Positions 1-11,130 of a stretch of 64,000 nt of DNA are shown piece by piece; position 1 is the stretch's first letter; each line of letters starts with the position of its first letter. The translations under genes and the position numbers were made by a program. The stretch spans positions 6,384,094 through 6,448,093 of the forward strand of contig OZ026597.1 in NCBI GenBank assembly GCA_964020085.1. Reading direction: 5' to 3'. The notes beneath the pieces were generated by a model, which searched no databases, was not told the origin of the DNA, and saw only the letters and a list, made by a program, of their open reading frames with translations. The stretch is from Micromussa lordhowensis (Eukaryota; Cnidaria; Anthozoa; Scleractinia; Lobophylliidae).

Positions 1-201
1 AAATATGGTGGACATGGCCAGTTTTTTCAACAAATAAGAAAGGGCTATAGGAGGTTGTATTACAGTTCAATTCAAGTGATGTTGAATCAGATTGTCGTTT
101 ATGATTTAAAAGGTGAATCTTTTCCATTAGATTTTAATTTACAACATGTAACCAATATAGTAGAAGGACATGTAGAAATAAACTCAGGAAAATATAAATA
201 A
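1..201 (+). CDS. C-terminal exon of an unrecognised protein (partial)
   Basis: The frame is open from the window edge for 66 codons and ends with TAA at 199-201. The peptide opens with KYGGHGQFF and contains a basic-aromatic stretch (IRKGYRRLYYSS) followed by QVMLNQIVVYDLKG and a short hydrophilic tail. No family is recognised. The start lies outside the window and no splice acceptor is visible, so this is taken as the end of a terminal exon or an intronless gene on the plus strand. AT-rich sequence with T runs follows at once, as a 3' untranslated region would. An open frame of this length could still be chance. Confidence 0.4.
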   Translation, partial: KYGGHGQFFQQIRKGYRRLYYSSIQVMLNQIVVYDLKGESFPLDFNLQHVTNIVEGHVEINSGKYK

Positions 202-718
202 TGAGCATGGGGTTTAAGCTTTTATTAAAAAAACAGATCTGTGACAGCTAGCAAGCTGCTGCTTGTCACAAGCAGCCTTGTGTGCTGTTTTTTTCTGTTC
301 TATATTTCTGCACAATTAGATTTTTTGCATACAGAAACAAAGTACAGCTATTGAAGGATGAGAGACTTGCTCAAACAAAAACTGCCAGGCATTATGATTT
401 GCCAAAAATCAGCAATACATGCACATACCACAATCTGTCATTAACAGTTGCTTGACTGCAAGTCACATTAGATCAACAACATGATGGTGTTGTTACACCA
501 TCCCCACTTAGTGTTTTTAAAAGTAACCTTAAGACATTTTTGTTTAGGTCAGCATTTTAATGTATTTTTAATATATTTCATTTTTATTTCCTATTTGTTA
601 ATAACTTTACTGGTATATATTTTTCTTATTTAGTCTTCAAGTAATTTATTGTAAGTGTTTTGCATGACCCATGTTGATAGCAGCTGTTATAACTGAAATG
701 GTCATCCTGCATAAATGT

Positions 719-749
<31 letters not shown>

Positions 750-943
750 TTCATTCAACTGTTATTGATCAGATAATGCTATAAAAATTAATAATTTTTA
801 TTATTATTATCAAGCATTGTCATGTAACAAGATATACTTAATTAATATTTCACCAAGTATCCTATTTTAGATTTTTGGACACCCTTATATTTTGTTACTC
901 TTGAGCAACCTATTGCCTTTGACAAAACCTTTGGGGAGAGTGC
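202..943. other. Noncoding AT-rich stretch with ATTT microsatellite
   Basis: No coding signal is seen. It probably includes the 3' untranslated region of the preceding exon. Positions 717-751 are a simple (TTTA)n microsatellite of about eight units. A short A/T-rich run follows at 780-812. Confidence 0.5.
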
Positions 944-1206
944 CAGCTACTCATCTCTGTATCAAGCAGTCCTGGTTCAAGCGCTGGCCTGGGACATTGT
1001 GTTGTGTTCTTGGGCAAGACACTTTACTCCCACAGTGCCTCCCTCCACCCAGGTGTATAACTTGGTGCCGGTGAACTTAATGCTGCGGGTAACCCTGCGA
1101 TGGACTAGCATTCCATCCAGGAGGGAGTAGACATTCTAGTCGCTTCATGCTACAGAAACAGAGATAAGCGTCGGCCTGATGGGCCACTTGGCTTGTGTGC
1201 CAAATA
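944..1206 (+). repeat. tRNA-derived SINE, diverged copy
   Basis: The body matches the copies at 7786-8075 and 30616-30918: a B-box-like stretch near 967-985 (CCTGGTTCAAGCGCTGGCC), then the family blocks GTGTTGTGTTCTTGGGCAAG and CACTTTACTCCCACAGTGCC, CCACCCAGGTGTATAA, CTGCGATGGACTAGCATTCC and GGCCTGATGGGCCACTTGGC. The tRNA-like head is poorly kept and no target duplication was found, so this looks like an older insertion. Confidence 0.75.
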
Positions 1207-1673
1207 TACGTTTACCATTGCTGGAGTGGTTCAGATACAAAATGTGAGCTACATTGAGCAATGGTTTCCAAAGGTAACCTTCGACCAATCATAGCTCACA
1301 TTGGTTACCCAATCTATCCCAGAGTTCCTAGTGCCAAAGGTGACCTTTAATCCTCCCAAAGTCTCTGTCAAGAGCAATTACATGTAGTTTAAAATGATTT
1401 GTGAGGTTTTGGTGTTCGTGGGAATGGATCAACAATGTGTGATCCCGGATAATGCCTATTTTCCCCACAGAAGGGACTCTCCGATTTCCAATCCCCATGA
1501 GGAATATGCCTATTTTCTCAAGAATAATAATATTTATACCAACTGTACCGTCCAGTATTTCAATACCAAAGAACAGAATGCAAATTTGTCATTACCTGAA
1601 TGAGCTAGCTCTAAAATCCCTTTGATTTCTACATTTACATGGCTTGTATTAATGTTTTTTGTTAATATTTAAG

Positions 1674-4600
1674 GGTGACAACAAGGCTCAAGAATCTTCC
1701 CCAAGTATGCATGTAGATAGTTTCAGTGCAAAAGAGATGCTCCAAAAGTGTTTGTCACAAAAGAAGCGTACCAAAGCTCAACTTTACTTCAGGGTATGCA
1801 ATGCTTTTTTCTTGAAACTTTATTGTATGTGTCATGATCTTACCATGTTAAAAGGACCTACAACCCATAGGATAATATTTTTCCTCAAAGACGATAACCA
1901 GTTTGTGTTCCTTCTTTTTATACATGTATGTTTTGTTTTGGAAATTCCTGACTGCGTTGTTGTTATCTTTAGAATTTGATGAGAGACTGTGCTCGTGAGG
2001 CACAAATATGGCAGAAGGCGTATCCATTGCCATCTATTCCAGATGAAAGACTGCGAAAGTTTTTTGAATTAGTAAGTATGGTTCACAGCTTTCAACTGAA
2101 GTCAGCTACTTCCCAAATAATCACCACCTACATGTACCTTCAACAATGCTTAAACTTGTTCTGCATCTGGTCACCTAATAAATTTATCAAAAATAACCCA
2201 ATGTGAGGAAATTACACTTTACCTACAGAAGATCGTCTGTAGCTGAACATTATTTGAAAGTTATTTACCTATTAAATGCACCTTTAACAAAAAGCCTGTA
2301 CATGTACGGTTTAATAAACAGATTAACACAGCTGCTCCACAGTTAGTTGTTTACCAATCAGAGGTCAGAATGGCCCTTGGGCAAGCTTTGCAGAACAGGC
2401 GGAAATATCAGAATGACCTAAAGATTGGAAAGAGAACAACCAAGAGCAGGTAGTTAACTGTAGGTTGTACACCTCCTGATGTTTGGTAAGTTCAATAGCT
2501 TAAGTGTAGTGGACTTTTCTGTTTGACATTTCCACTTAAACGACTGTCTCCATTTCCTCCAAGTGGGCAAGTAATCCATTTGAATTCAAGACAAGTGAAA
2601 ATGTCAACAAAATTACTGCCATTTTTTTAAACAACAACCTCTATAAGGTATTTCAGGTATTGCACTCTGACATGTCAACTGTATGAAATCTCGGCCAATA
2701 TTTCTTCGAAACTATGTGTAGTTGCCAACCATTATTTTTTTCCCTTGTCCTTGCCTTGTCTTTGTATTATTGTCATTCCAGGAAACAATGCAAAGAGGTT
2801 GAAACCAGTACTGTGACCACAAAAAAGTTGCTTGTAAGAAATGTGCAGACAGGAGATCACAGTAAGAGGACAGACCTCAACGGCAGCTGGTAATGAACAT
2901 TTTTTCTTGCTATACACAATGTACAAATGTAACAGGACGTGACAACTCTAAGAAGGCCTGTTTTGGGAGGAAAACAAAATAATTCTGGTGATCTGGGGAT
3001 TTTTTGAGGAATTGAAAGGCTCAGGAAATGTTCAGGAAAACATGCCAAGGTAATGATTATAGTCAAAATTTCTGGAAGTTTGTAATTTTTGTGAGGGTTT
3101 CCTGACAAAACTGGGATGATATTTCAAATGTTCAAGTAGACCTTCATTTATATACAATGTACCCACACTGGTGGTGGTGCTACAGATCCTTTGCCTGCCA
3201 TCTTAGAGATTGTTTTAAAGTTGTTACCTGACATGGTAGACGTGTTGGATGCCAATTTTATAAATGTAAAAACTGTGGTAAACATAGCATTAATATTTTC
3301 TACTATTGTTATTAAAAGCAATGACTCTAACTCTGTCAAGAGGAATGAAAACAGCTGTATTCAGGATGGTGGCAATGAATTGCCATTTTGTCATGGGTAA
3401 GTTAGAGAGTATTAGAACTTTGATCAATATTGTGATGGTCTTTTATCCATGCCTCCTTCCTGCATACCAATACACCCTAAAATGATTATTTTTTGTTAAT
3501 CAACAGAGATGAAGTTGTCGTATACAAAACGGCAGCAAAGGTGTACAAACAAGCCCAGGCCAGTTACCTTGGTCCAAAGGATACCAGCGATGCAAATGGT
3601 AAGTGAACACGTTGTATGTTCACTTAAAGTGCATATGACATGAAAAGTAATTGCTGCATATTTGAAAAGCTTTTTAAAATACAGAAGCATGGCATTTTCC
3701 TTTTTGGAATATGTTTTTTCATTTTTGAGATATTGACGTTTTTGTATTATGCAAATTAAGAAATTGATGATGTCATGAGGTCTGCAACTAAAATGATAAA
3801 ATACTGAATAAAGAATATCTCTTGAAATATTGAAACAGTGTTCTTAAAACTTGACACCAGAAATGCTCATCACAAAAGAACCAAAATGATGCCTTTTGCT
3901 GTTGCCATGATAACATTTTTGCCACTGGTCCTGTCTTAATTAAAACTGAAATTCCCAGTTTTTGTCTTAACCAAGGGCCATCCACTCTAGCCAATCTAAT
4001 GATGAGAGTTACGAAAATATGGGAACCATGTATGTTCCAAGCAGGACCCTCCGTCCCACTTTAAAGGCTTGAAAATGAGGATATTTGGTTTTTGACAGAA
4101 AGAGATTGGAGTCAAGAGAGTTTCCATGCCAATGACACTATGGGTGATTCTTTTGCGATATACATTTCTGGTGCCAAGTTTTAAGAACAGTGCTTCAATA
4201 TTTATAGAGATATTCCTTATTCAGTATTTCAGGGATCGCGTTAATGCAGAAATCATGCAGTTTTAAGCAAAAAAATGCCAGAAAATACAGCATCAAAATT
4301 TTAATGCGTCCCAGGACGCAAGATGTTGACTTGAAGAACTCACTCCACTTACTTTGAATGTTGAATAGATTTCGCTGTTTGAGTGACGTAAAAAATTTTG
4401 GAACAAAGCTAAGCGACTTCACATCGTGGCAGCCATATTGAATTTAACTACAGAAAGGGGACTGGAGACTATTTACACATCCGGGAAACTTGAATGTTTG
4501 ATCGGTCAAGTGGGCACTGAACAGTGTAAAGGGAGGAAGACATAATTAGTTTTTAGACAAATGGCTGAAAGAGTTTGAAATCGTGCATTTTTACGCCAAA

Positions 4601-5886
4601 AAATGCCAGAAAATGCAGCATCAAAATTTTAATGCGTCCTAGGACGCAAGATGTTGACTTGAAGAACTCACTCCACTTACTTTGAATGTTGAATAGATTT
4701 TGCTGTTTGAGTGACGTAAAAAATTTTCGAACAAAGCTACATGTAAGCGACTTCACATCGTGGCGGCCATATTGAATTTAACTACAGAAAGGGGACTGGA
4801 GACGATTAACACATCCGGGAAACTTGAATGTTTGATCGGTCAAGTGGGCACTGAACCGTGAAAAGAGAGGAAGACATAATTAGTTTTTAGACAAATGGCT
4901 GAAAGAGTTTGGATGGCTACAAACAAGAGGATCGGGCGATGATATACATGTATCAATGATTTGTAAGGATTGCACAAAAGCTGGAAAGAAGAATGCTTTC
5001 ACGAGTGGATGCAAAAATTTCCAAAGATCGGCGCTTGTTTGTCACATGAGTTCGGCAAATGATCACACGTTAGTCAAAAGTTGGGTTTTCAATACTTACA
5101 TGTACATTGCCTAAAGAAGCGAAAAAAAGGCAATAAAGCTTAGTGAACAGTATGACAGTAATTTGCCAGTCACTCTTTCACATAACAACAACACTAACAA
5201 TTTCTTGGAGGGGGAGGGGGGGGGATGCAGGGTCGCCAAGATTTTAGGACACACCCAAAATGCTTGGGACCCCAATTTGACCAGACATGCGGGTACGAGG
5301 ACCCAGAATGAAAAATCCTAGTGCCATCCCTGGACTATCTTACCATTTTACATGTAAATGTAGTTGCAAAGCTCATGACATTATCACTTTCCTAATTTGC
5401 ATAATATAAAAGTGTCAATATCTCAAATGAAAAAAGATATTTCGAAAGGAAAATGCCATTCTTCTGTATTTTCAAAAGCCTTTAAAATATGGGGCTTTTA
5501 TTTTTCATGTCATATACATAAATTTCAGATACTACAGGGTATGTCCATTTGACAAAAGTTTTGTGTTACATGTAAATAGTTCTTTCAAGTGCTTCTGTGA
5601 AAAAATAACCTCTGTCCTATCTAATTCATTATCAGTAGCTGGTTGGTGCAAGAAGAAAACTGTTGTTTACTTTTTAAAAATATCTCTGTCCATTCCTGAG
5701 ATTTTCATGTTTTTAAATACGAAAATTTGCTACATGTAAAGAGATCAAATAATTATCTGATTTTTGTAGATATGTATTCACTGGCGGAGTTGAGTAAAAA
5801 ATGTCCAACTTATCAAGATGAGGAAATTACACTACATGTACCAGCCGAAACAACCGAAGGGCACACCACTTTCAGTCAGCTTGTGG
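1674..5886 (+). CDS. Multi-exon gene of unknown function, duplicate copy A (exons)
   Basis: Exons inferred from GT/AG sites and an open frame: 1674-1793, 1973-2071, 2322-2449, 2782-2889, 3186-3398, 3507-3599 and 5770-5886. The first four are repeated with few amino-acid changes in copy B (12262-13482), and the introns also align, so this is a fairly recent segmental duplication. Exon 1 encodes a peptide with SAKEMLQKCLSQKKRTKAQL, exon 2 NLMRDCAREAQIWQKAYPLP, exon 3 QSEVRMALGQALQNRRKYQN; exon 6 contains VVYKTAAKVYKQAQASYLGP and exon 7 MYSLAELSKKCPTYQDEE. Phases match for exons 1-4 and for 5-6-7, but exon 4 ends in phase 2 while exon 5 needs phase 1, so an exon is missing between them or exon 5 is wrong. 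The family is unrecognised; basic-hydrophilic helices are all that can be described. The start codon and upstream exons were not found, and nothing downstream of 5886 is clearly coding. Confidence 0.5.
4253..4907 (+). repeat. Two-copy tandem repeat, about 330 bp
   Basis: 4253-4560 and 4585-4907 are near-identical direct copies. Shared marks are AAAATGCCAGAAAAT, the stretch TTAATGCGTCC...AGGACGCAAGATGTTGAC, the AATTCAATATGG-type block, GACTGGAGAC, ACATCCGGGAAACTTGAATG and GACATAATTAGTTTTTAGAC. Both copies end at the start of the zinc-finger frame that continues only after the second, so the duplicated block appears to be the 5' flank and first codons of that gene. Confidence 0.8.
4884..5114 (+). 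pseudogene. BED/TTF-type zinc finger fragment, hAT-like
   Basis: An open frame of 76 codons, without an obvious start ATG, runs from a stop at 4881-4883 to TAA at 5112. It reads KWLKEFGWLQTR, then MICKDCTKAGKKNAFTSGC, then FQRSALVCHM. The order W-L-x-E-F, C-x2-C, FTxGC and ALxxH is that of the zinc finger at the N-terminus of hAT-related and TTF-type proteins. No transposase body follows, so it is a decayed fragment inside the inverted-repeat element. The expanded spacer before the first CxxC contains a TACATG(TA) stretch, consistent with degeneration. Confidence 0.6.
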
Positions 5887-5989
5887 TAAATATTTAGGGT
5901 ATAATATTTACATGGAGGGTATACATGTACATATTAGAGAATGGACCGGATGTGTACTTGCAGTTAATCCAAGATTCAACAAGCACATA

Positions 5990-6142
5990 GACCCTTTGCA
6001 TAAATGGCATTTGAATAACAATATTTGATACATCCTTAGCCTCGTGCTCATGTTTTCAGACAAAGGATTTTTCACATGAATGTGAGGCTTAGGATGTATA
6101 AGTATTGTTATTCAAATTTAAGCACCATTTATGCAAAGGGTC
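5990..6142. mobile_element. Palindromic MITE with TA target duplication
   Basis: The ends GACCCTTTGCATAAATGG and CCATTTATGCAAAGGGTC are inverted repeats flanked by TA on both sides. The arms extend inward (TTTGAATAACAATA against TATTGTTATTCAAA), so nearly the whole 153 bp folds back. TA duplication fits a Tc1/mariner-type non-autonomous element. Confidence 0.75.
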
Positions 6143-6186
6143 TATTGGTACTCCCTACTGCAATAAGTTGTAGCAAAGCCCTTTTT

Positions 6187-7075
6187 GCTAAATAAAACTG
6201 TTTTTGCTAAAATTATAAAGCTTATTTTGTGGAGAAATTTGCTGCAAAAATGTTTCGATTTGGTTAAATCTTTGATTTTATGTGGCTCCTCAAAGTGCGT
6301 GAGAATACCGCCATTTTGGTTCAAGACCGAGTTAACGGGGCATGGGTTGAGGGCCTGATGTGACGTCAAATCCAAAACAGGATACAACAAATCTGTATTT
6401 CCTCTATGTACTTGTTTTTGTGGGAAAGGCTGGAAAAGTAGTTAAAAAAATGCTAGCCTGGTATGTTTTAGGGAGATGTAGTAACACAACAAACTTGCAG
6501 GAGGTATTACATTTGATACCATACCATCTTATGGAGAGATGATCGTCCCGAAGATAAGAAGTGTACAAAGCGACGGGTTGATTTTGTGGAAGTGAAATAT
6601 GCAAAGTGAATTTGGTGGTCTGTTCCAAGAACTTCGTGTGTTCTAAGCATTTCAAACCAGATTACTTCATTCGATGCCTGGATTTTCAGGGAGAGGAAGG
6701 GATTCTGCTGACTCCTTGGCTTAAGCGACACAAATTGGGGATTGGGATTGGGAATCTGGGACCACTGTTCCATTGATTCATGCAGCTATTGTAAGAATGT
6801 TTTTTTTTTTTGTGAGCAAATGTTCTCTGATGAAACACCTTCTACACTCGTACAAAGACCTAACCAGGACAGCCAAAGCATTTGTTCTGGGTTTGATGTC
6901 ACAGCTTTAACTCTCCCCAGATTCCCCATGCACAGTCCTGAACCATTCGAAACTTGGTTTAGATGCGGCACAAAAATTTGAGGATTTAACCAAAAAAACA
7001 TTTGCGGTAAATTACTCCACAAAATAAGCTTTATTATTTCACCCAAAAACATTTGGGGGTAGGTGCACTTTAATT
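6187..7075. mobile_element. Inverted-repeat element carrying a decayed THAP domain
   Basis: 6187-6300 (with AAGCTTATTTTGTGGAG and TTTGGTTAAATC) recurs in reverse complement at about 6960-7075. Between the arms are the THAP-like remains at 6454-6745. THAP domains occur in P-type transposases and many cnidarian genes, so a non-autonomous P-like element is possible. No 8-bp target duplication was found and the exact ends are uncertain. Confidence 0.5.
6454..6745 (+). pseudogene. THAP zinc-finger domain remnant
   Basis: Read with at least one frame change: YVLGRCSNTTNLQEVLHLIP, then DDRPEDKKCTKRRVDF, then VCSKHFKPDYFIRCLDFQG followed by LLTPWLKRHKLGI. The second cysteine (RCSN), the CSKHF motif and the terminal LTPWL segment correspond to the C2CH layout of a THAP domain. 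The first zinc cysteine is replaced and the frame is broken near 6540, so it is not functional. Presumed origin is the DNA-binding domain of a transposase or a captured host THAP gene. Confidence 0.55.
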
Positions 7076-7139
7076 GAATGCCTTTTTCTTGTCCCTTGCC
7101 ACTACATTGATTATTTATGTTGATTTGAGGTCTCAATTG

Positions 7140-7785
7140 AATTGATACATAAAGATCTCGTCAGTAAGCATCCAAAAGAGTCTATTAAGCTAAGGGCAAT
7201 GTTAATATTAATGACCTTTTACCACTACCATTGCAACGGATACTTCTTCAGGTTAGCTTAGTTTTCAGATGGAAGACAATCAAATTTGGCAGTGATACCT
7301 GTAATCACTACCAACAGCAGTTTCATAAGATCCTATGAAATATTACATGAAGGACCCATGAATCTTTTTTTTCAGAGCCATGAATACTGCTATTTCCAAT
7401 TTTCATGGGCTCATTGAAACTCATTAATTTTTCATGAAAATTCTTTCATGGCTCATGGAAAACTTTTTCATGGCCATGGAAAGTCGGCAATGATCCAGAA
7501 CTGAATTTAATGGATCTTGAAAATTAATGGTCATGAAAATATTTGTTTGAAAAAAGGAATTGTGAAGTTTTAGTAGGATCAAGACACCATTACTTACATT
7601 CATAATTATTTATATAATAAATTTAGATATATCGATGAAATTGCCTTGGAAGTTGGAAACTGACCAGACATGAATTTAATGGGTCCTGAAAATAATGGCC
7701 ATGGAAGGTCAAATAAAATTATATAAACCCAAATAAAATTTAATAGGTCATGAATTATACACGAATAGATTTCAGTGTTATTTAA
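7140..7785. other. Repeat-rich noncoding stretch
   Basis: Interspersed CATGAAA, CATGGCCATGG and CTTGAAAATTAATGG-type motifs occur several times in both orientations between about 7330 and 7760. No open frame, clear termini or family is recognised. Confidence 0.3.
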
Positions 7786-8075
7786 TGGTTAGTGCGCTCG
7801 ACTCCGGAGCAAGTGGTCCGAGTTTGAGCCCTGGCCGGGGACACTGTGTTGTGTTCTTGGGCAAGACACTTTACTCTCACAGTGCCTCTCTCCACCCAGG
7901 TGTATAAATGGGTACCTGCTATTTGTTGGGGAAACCTAACAAAATTGCGGGTGAGTGACCTGCGATGGACTAGCATCCCGTCCAGGGGAAGTAGAAATAC
8001 TTCTAGCCGCTTCATGCTACAGAAACCGGGATAAGCTCCGGCAGCTATGAGCCAGCCTTAGCTCCAAGGCTTCAC
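7786..8075 (+). repeat. tRNA-derived SINE
   Basis: The head resembles a tRNA promoter: an A-box-like TGGTTAGTGCGCTCGACTCC and a B-box-like GGTCCGAGTTTGAGCCC. The family body follows (GTGTTGTGTTCTTGGGCAAG, CCACCCAGGTGTATAAATGG, CTGCGATGGACTAGCATCCC, GCTTCATGCTACAGAAACC). The 3' end runs into a T tract (ACTTTTTTAC). Target duplications were not clear. Confidence 0.85.
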
Positions 8076-8420
8076 TTTTTTACATTTTTAATATTTCCAA
8101 TGAAAACTGTGATAAAAGGACACTCAAAAAGTGAGGAGAATGACCTCAACCCATTACTTTTCTTCTTGTATGTACATGACTGTGTCTTGTGATAACACTA
8201 CTTTAATAGTCCTTAAAATTACTTAGAATATTAAGCTCTGGAGAAAAGGCTCTTGAACTATCAATGAGTTAATTAATAATGTCAAAATTTTCTCTTTGTA
8301 AACTTCCAATTATACATTTACTCATCAAACTAATGTTGGGTAACACATGTTGTTTGGATAATTTGGTTTTATCAACTGGGTTGATAATGTGAATTGTCCA
8401 CCGTAAAGAGATTCGGAAGC

Positions 8421-8451
8421 TGACGTTTCGAGCGTTAGCCCTTCGTCGGAG
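8421..8451 (-). ncRNA. Hammerhead-ribozyme-like core in Penelope terminal repeat
   Basis: Read on the minus strand, GACGA is followed by a short stem-loop GGGC-TAAC-GCTC and then GAAA and CGTC. This is the layout of a hammerhead core (CUGANGA, stem II, GAAA). The U of CUGA is C here, so cleavage activity is doubtful. The same block recurs at 10993-11023 (plus) and 11421-11451 (minus). Hammerhead motifs are reported from Penelope terminal repeats in general; this assignment is by inspection only. Confidence 0.4.
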
Positions 8452-8548
8452 CGAATCAAGGAATTGTGGGTTGTGTGTGGTTTATATACAGAAATGTGGA
8501 GCTACGCTATTGGTTGGTGCCTGGCAACGTGAAAAACAACAGAATGAA

Positions 8549-10246
8549 TTAGTTGAATGAAAAGCGTTCGTTGATACCGTGAGGATTAAGAGTGCCGATT
8601 TGAAAAATAAATCTTTGTTCAAGAGTTTTGCGGCTTTCTGTGCCTCCTTGATGTAGGGAGAGGCCGCAGACTGCCATATGTTGCTTAGAATGATTCGGCA
8701 GATTAAAGTGTCTAGCAACCGGTTTAGAAACGTCTTTATCGTCTTTCTCTACGTCGCGAAGGTGTTCTCGGAAACGGTCGCCTAGTCGTCTACCTGTTCC
8801 GCCGATATATAACTTTTTGCAAAGAGTGCAAGTTATACAGTAGATGACATTGGCTGAGGTACAGGTAAATTGATCTGTGATCTTAATGGATCGCTTGGGT
8901 CCCGACAATTTCTCAACGTTGCAAATGAAAGGACATGTTTTACATCGCGCGCGTGCGCATTTAAAAGTTCCAGGTTGTTCACTCGTTTTGAATGCACTTC
9001 TAACCAAAAAGTTACCTATGTTTTTGTCGCGTTTGAATGAAATTAATGGCGGTTGCGAAAAGATTCTACCAGTATCGGGATCATTTTGAAGTAATTTAAA
9101 GTTTTTGAGAATGATGGATTTTACTGCGTGATTGTGAGGGTGAAATGTGAGGGTGAACGGAATTCTATTATTATTCTCCTTCTGAGACGTTTGTAGTGCT
9201 GACTGCCGATCAATTTGTTGGGCACGATGATGGCCTGCTTGAACAACAGAGGCAGGATATCCACGTTTGTCGAAAAAATTGCACATTTCCTCTGATTTAA
9301 AGGAAAAATCAGAGTCCTCACTACAAAGGCGACGAAGTCTAAGAAACTGAGAATAAGGAATAGAATTCTTGACGTGTGATGGATGTGAAGATGAATACAA
9401 CAAATAGCTATGAGAATCTGTGGGTTTGTAGTGCACACTGGTGCATAAACCGTTGCCTTCGACTAAAACTTTGATATCTAGAAATGCCAAAGAAGTATTG
9501 GAAATTTCCCAGGTATACTTAAGAGCCGGATGAAACGAATTAACAGCAGTTATAAATTGATTGAGTTCCTCTCTGGTAGAGGAAGTGGCGCCGACACAAT
9601 CGTCAATGTAGCGACGGTATAGCTCAGGTTTAGGGCCGTTGTATTGATTAAAAAATTCGTGTTCAATGTAGCCTACGAAAAGATTAGCGTAGCTGGGTCC
9701 CATTTTGGTGCCCATGGCCACACCATTGATTTGTTTGTAATAACTGGTAGCGAATGAAAAACAATTTAGTGTTAAAACTAGTTCAGCCAGGCGGAGCAGT
9801 GTTTCCGAGCTTGGTTCCTTAACAGTGCGTAAATCAAAAAAATGTTTGAGGGCTAGAAGACCTTCGCCATTAGGGATGACGGTGTAAAGGGATGTAATGT
9901 CCATAGTAAAAATAAGTTTGTCTTCACCCAGGAAATTGAAATCGCGAAAAATTTGAAGGGCGTGTTGACTGTCTTTAACATAAGACGGTAAAGATCTGAC
10001 GATAGGTGCCATAATTTTGTCTAAATAGCTAGAAATGAGTTCGGTAGGGCAACTACACGCAGAGACGATAGGTCGGCCTGGGTTGTTAGGTTTGTGAATT
10101 TTAGGCAAAAAGTAAATACATGAAGTTCTAGGAGTGGTGATGATGAGATTTGTAGCAGTAGCCGGTAAATCTTGTTTTACTATAAGTTCGTTAATGGTGC
10201 TCTTGACAATTTGTTGGTGCCCAACAAATTGATCGGCAGTCAGCAC
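8549..10246 (-). CDS. Penelope reverse transcriptase with C-terminal GIY-YIG endonuclease
   Basis: This 565-residue open frame encodes the element's polymerase-nuclease. In order: YFLPKIHKPNN (about 45-55), FTMDITSLY with the motif A aspartate near residue 116, GVAMGTKMGPSYAN (175-188, motif B), RRYIDDCVG with the YIDD catalytic pair at 213-216, and LAFLDIKV (253-260). A cysteine-rich linker CARARCKTCPF precedes the nuclease, where YCITCTLCKKLYIGGTG (about 469-485) and RLGDRFREHL match the GIY-YIG core. RT plus C-terminal GIY-YIG is the signature of EN(+) Penelope elements. The first codons come from the inverted junction, so the true N-terminus is missing; the frame is otherwise intact. It is encoded opposite to the adjoining duplicated gene copies. 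Confidence 0.93.
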   Translation of the reverse strand: MLTADQFVGHQQIVKSTINELIVKQDLPATATNLIITTPRTSCIYFLPKIHKPNNPGRPIVSACSCPTELISSYLDKIMAPIVRSLPSYVKDSQHALQIFRDFNFLGEDKLIFTMDITSLYTVIPNGEGLLALKHFFDLRTVKEPSSETLLRLAELVLTLNCFSFATSYYKQINGVAMGTKMGPSYANLFVGYIEHEFFNQYNGPKPELYRRYIDDCVGATSSTREELNQFITAVNSFHPALKYTWEISNTSLAFLDIKVLVEGNGLCTSVHYKPTDSHSYLLYSSSHPSHVKNSIPYSQFLRLRRLCSEDSDFSFKSEEMCNFFDKRGYPASVVQAGHHRAQQIDRQSALQTSQKENNNRIPFTLTFHPHNHAVKSIILKNFKLLQNDPDTGRIFSQPPLISFKRDKNIGNFLVRSAFKTSEQPGTFKCARARCKTCPFICNVEKLSGPKRSIKITDQFTCTSANVIYCITCTLCKKLYIGGTGRRLGDRFREHLRDVEKDDKDVSKPVARHFNLPNHSKQHMAVCGLSLHQGGTESRKTLEQRFIFQIGTLNPHGINERFSFN

Positions 10247-11093
10247 TACAAACGTCTCAGAAGGAGAATAATAATAGAATTCCGTTCACCCTCACATTTC
10301 ACCCTCACAATCACGCAGTAAAATCCATCATTCTCAAAAACTTTAAATTACTTCAAAATGATCCCGATACTGGTAGAATCTTTTCGCAACCGCCATTAAT
10401 TTCATTCAAACGCGACAAAAACATAGGTAACTTTTTGGTTAGAAGTGCATTCAAAACGAGTGAACAACCTGGAACTTTTAAATGCGCACGCGCAAGATGT
10501 AAAACATGTCCTTTCATTTACAACGTTGAGAAATTGTCGGGACCCAAGTGATCCATTAAGATCACAGATCAATTTACCTGTACCTCAGCCAATGTCATCT
10601 ACTGTATAACTTGCACTCTTTGCAAAAAGTTATATATCGGCGGAACAGGTAGACGACTAGGCGACCGTTTCCGAGAACACCTTCGCGACGTAGAGAAAGA
10701 CGATAAAGACGTTTCTAAACCGGTTGCTAGACACTTTAATCTGCCGAATCATTCTAAGCAACATATGGCAGTCTGCGGCCTCTCCCTACATCAAGGAAGC
10801 ACAGAAAGCCGCAAAACTCTTGAACAAAGATTTATTTTTCAAATCGGCACTCTTAATCCTCACGGTATCAACGAACGCTTTTCATTCAACTAATTCATTC
10901 TGTTGTTTTTCACGTTGCCAGGCACCAACCAATAGCGTAGCTCCACATTTCTGTATATAAACCACACACAACCCACAATTCCTTGATTCGCTCCGACGAA
11001 GGGCTAACGCTCGAAACGTCAGCTTCCGAATCTCTTTACGGTGGACAATTCACATTATCAACCCAGTTGATAAAACCAAATTATCTTGTAATA

Positions 11094-11130
<37 letters not shown>

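Larger units (their letters stand above)
3625..5525. mobile_element. DNA element with about 170-bp inverted termini, in an intron of copy A
   Basis: The segment around 3630-3795 (CATATGACATGAAAA, then TACAGAAGCATGGCATTTTCC and ATTATGCAAATTA) recurs in reverse complement at 5335-5520. The element lies in the intron between the exons ending at 3599 and starting at 5770. It contains an inner hairpin (3795-3880 paired with 4150-4232), a 330-bp tandem duplication and a decayed zinc-finger frame. A target duplication was not established. Confidence 0.6.

Noticed and set aside
1394..1603. 69-codon frame after the SINE
   Set aside because: No recognisable domain, no splice support and no counterpart in the duplicated copy.
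7800..7850. Possible tRNA gene
   Set aside because: The A- and B-box-like sequences belong to the SINE head; no complete cloverleaf or acceptor stem is present.
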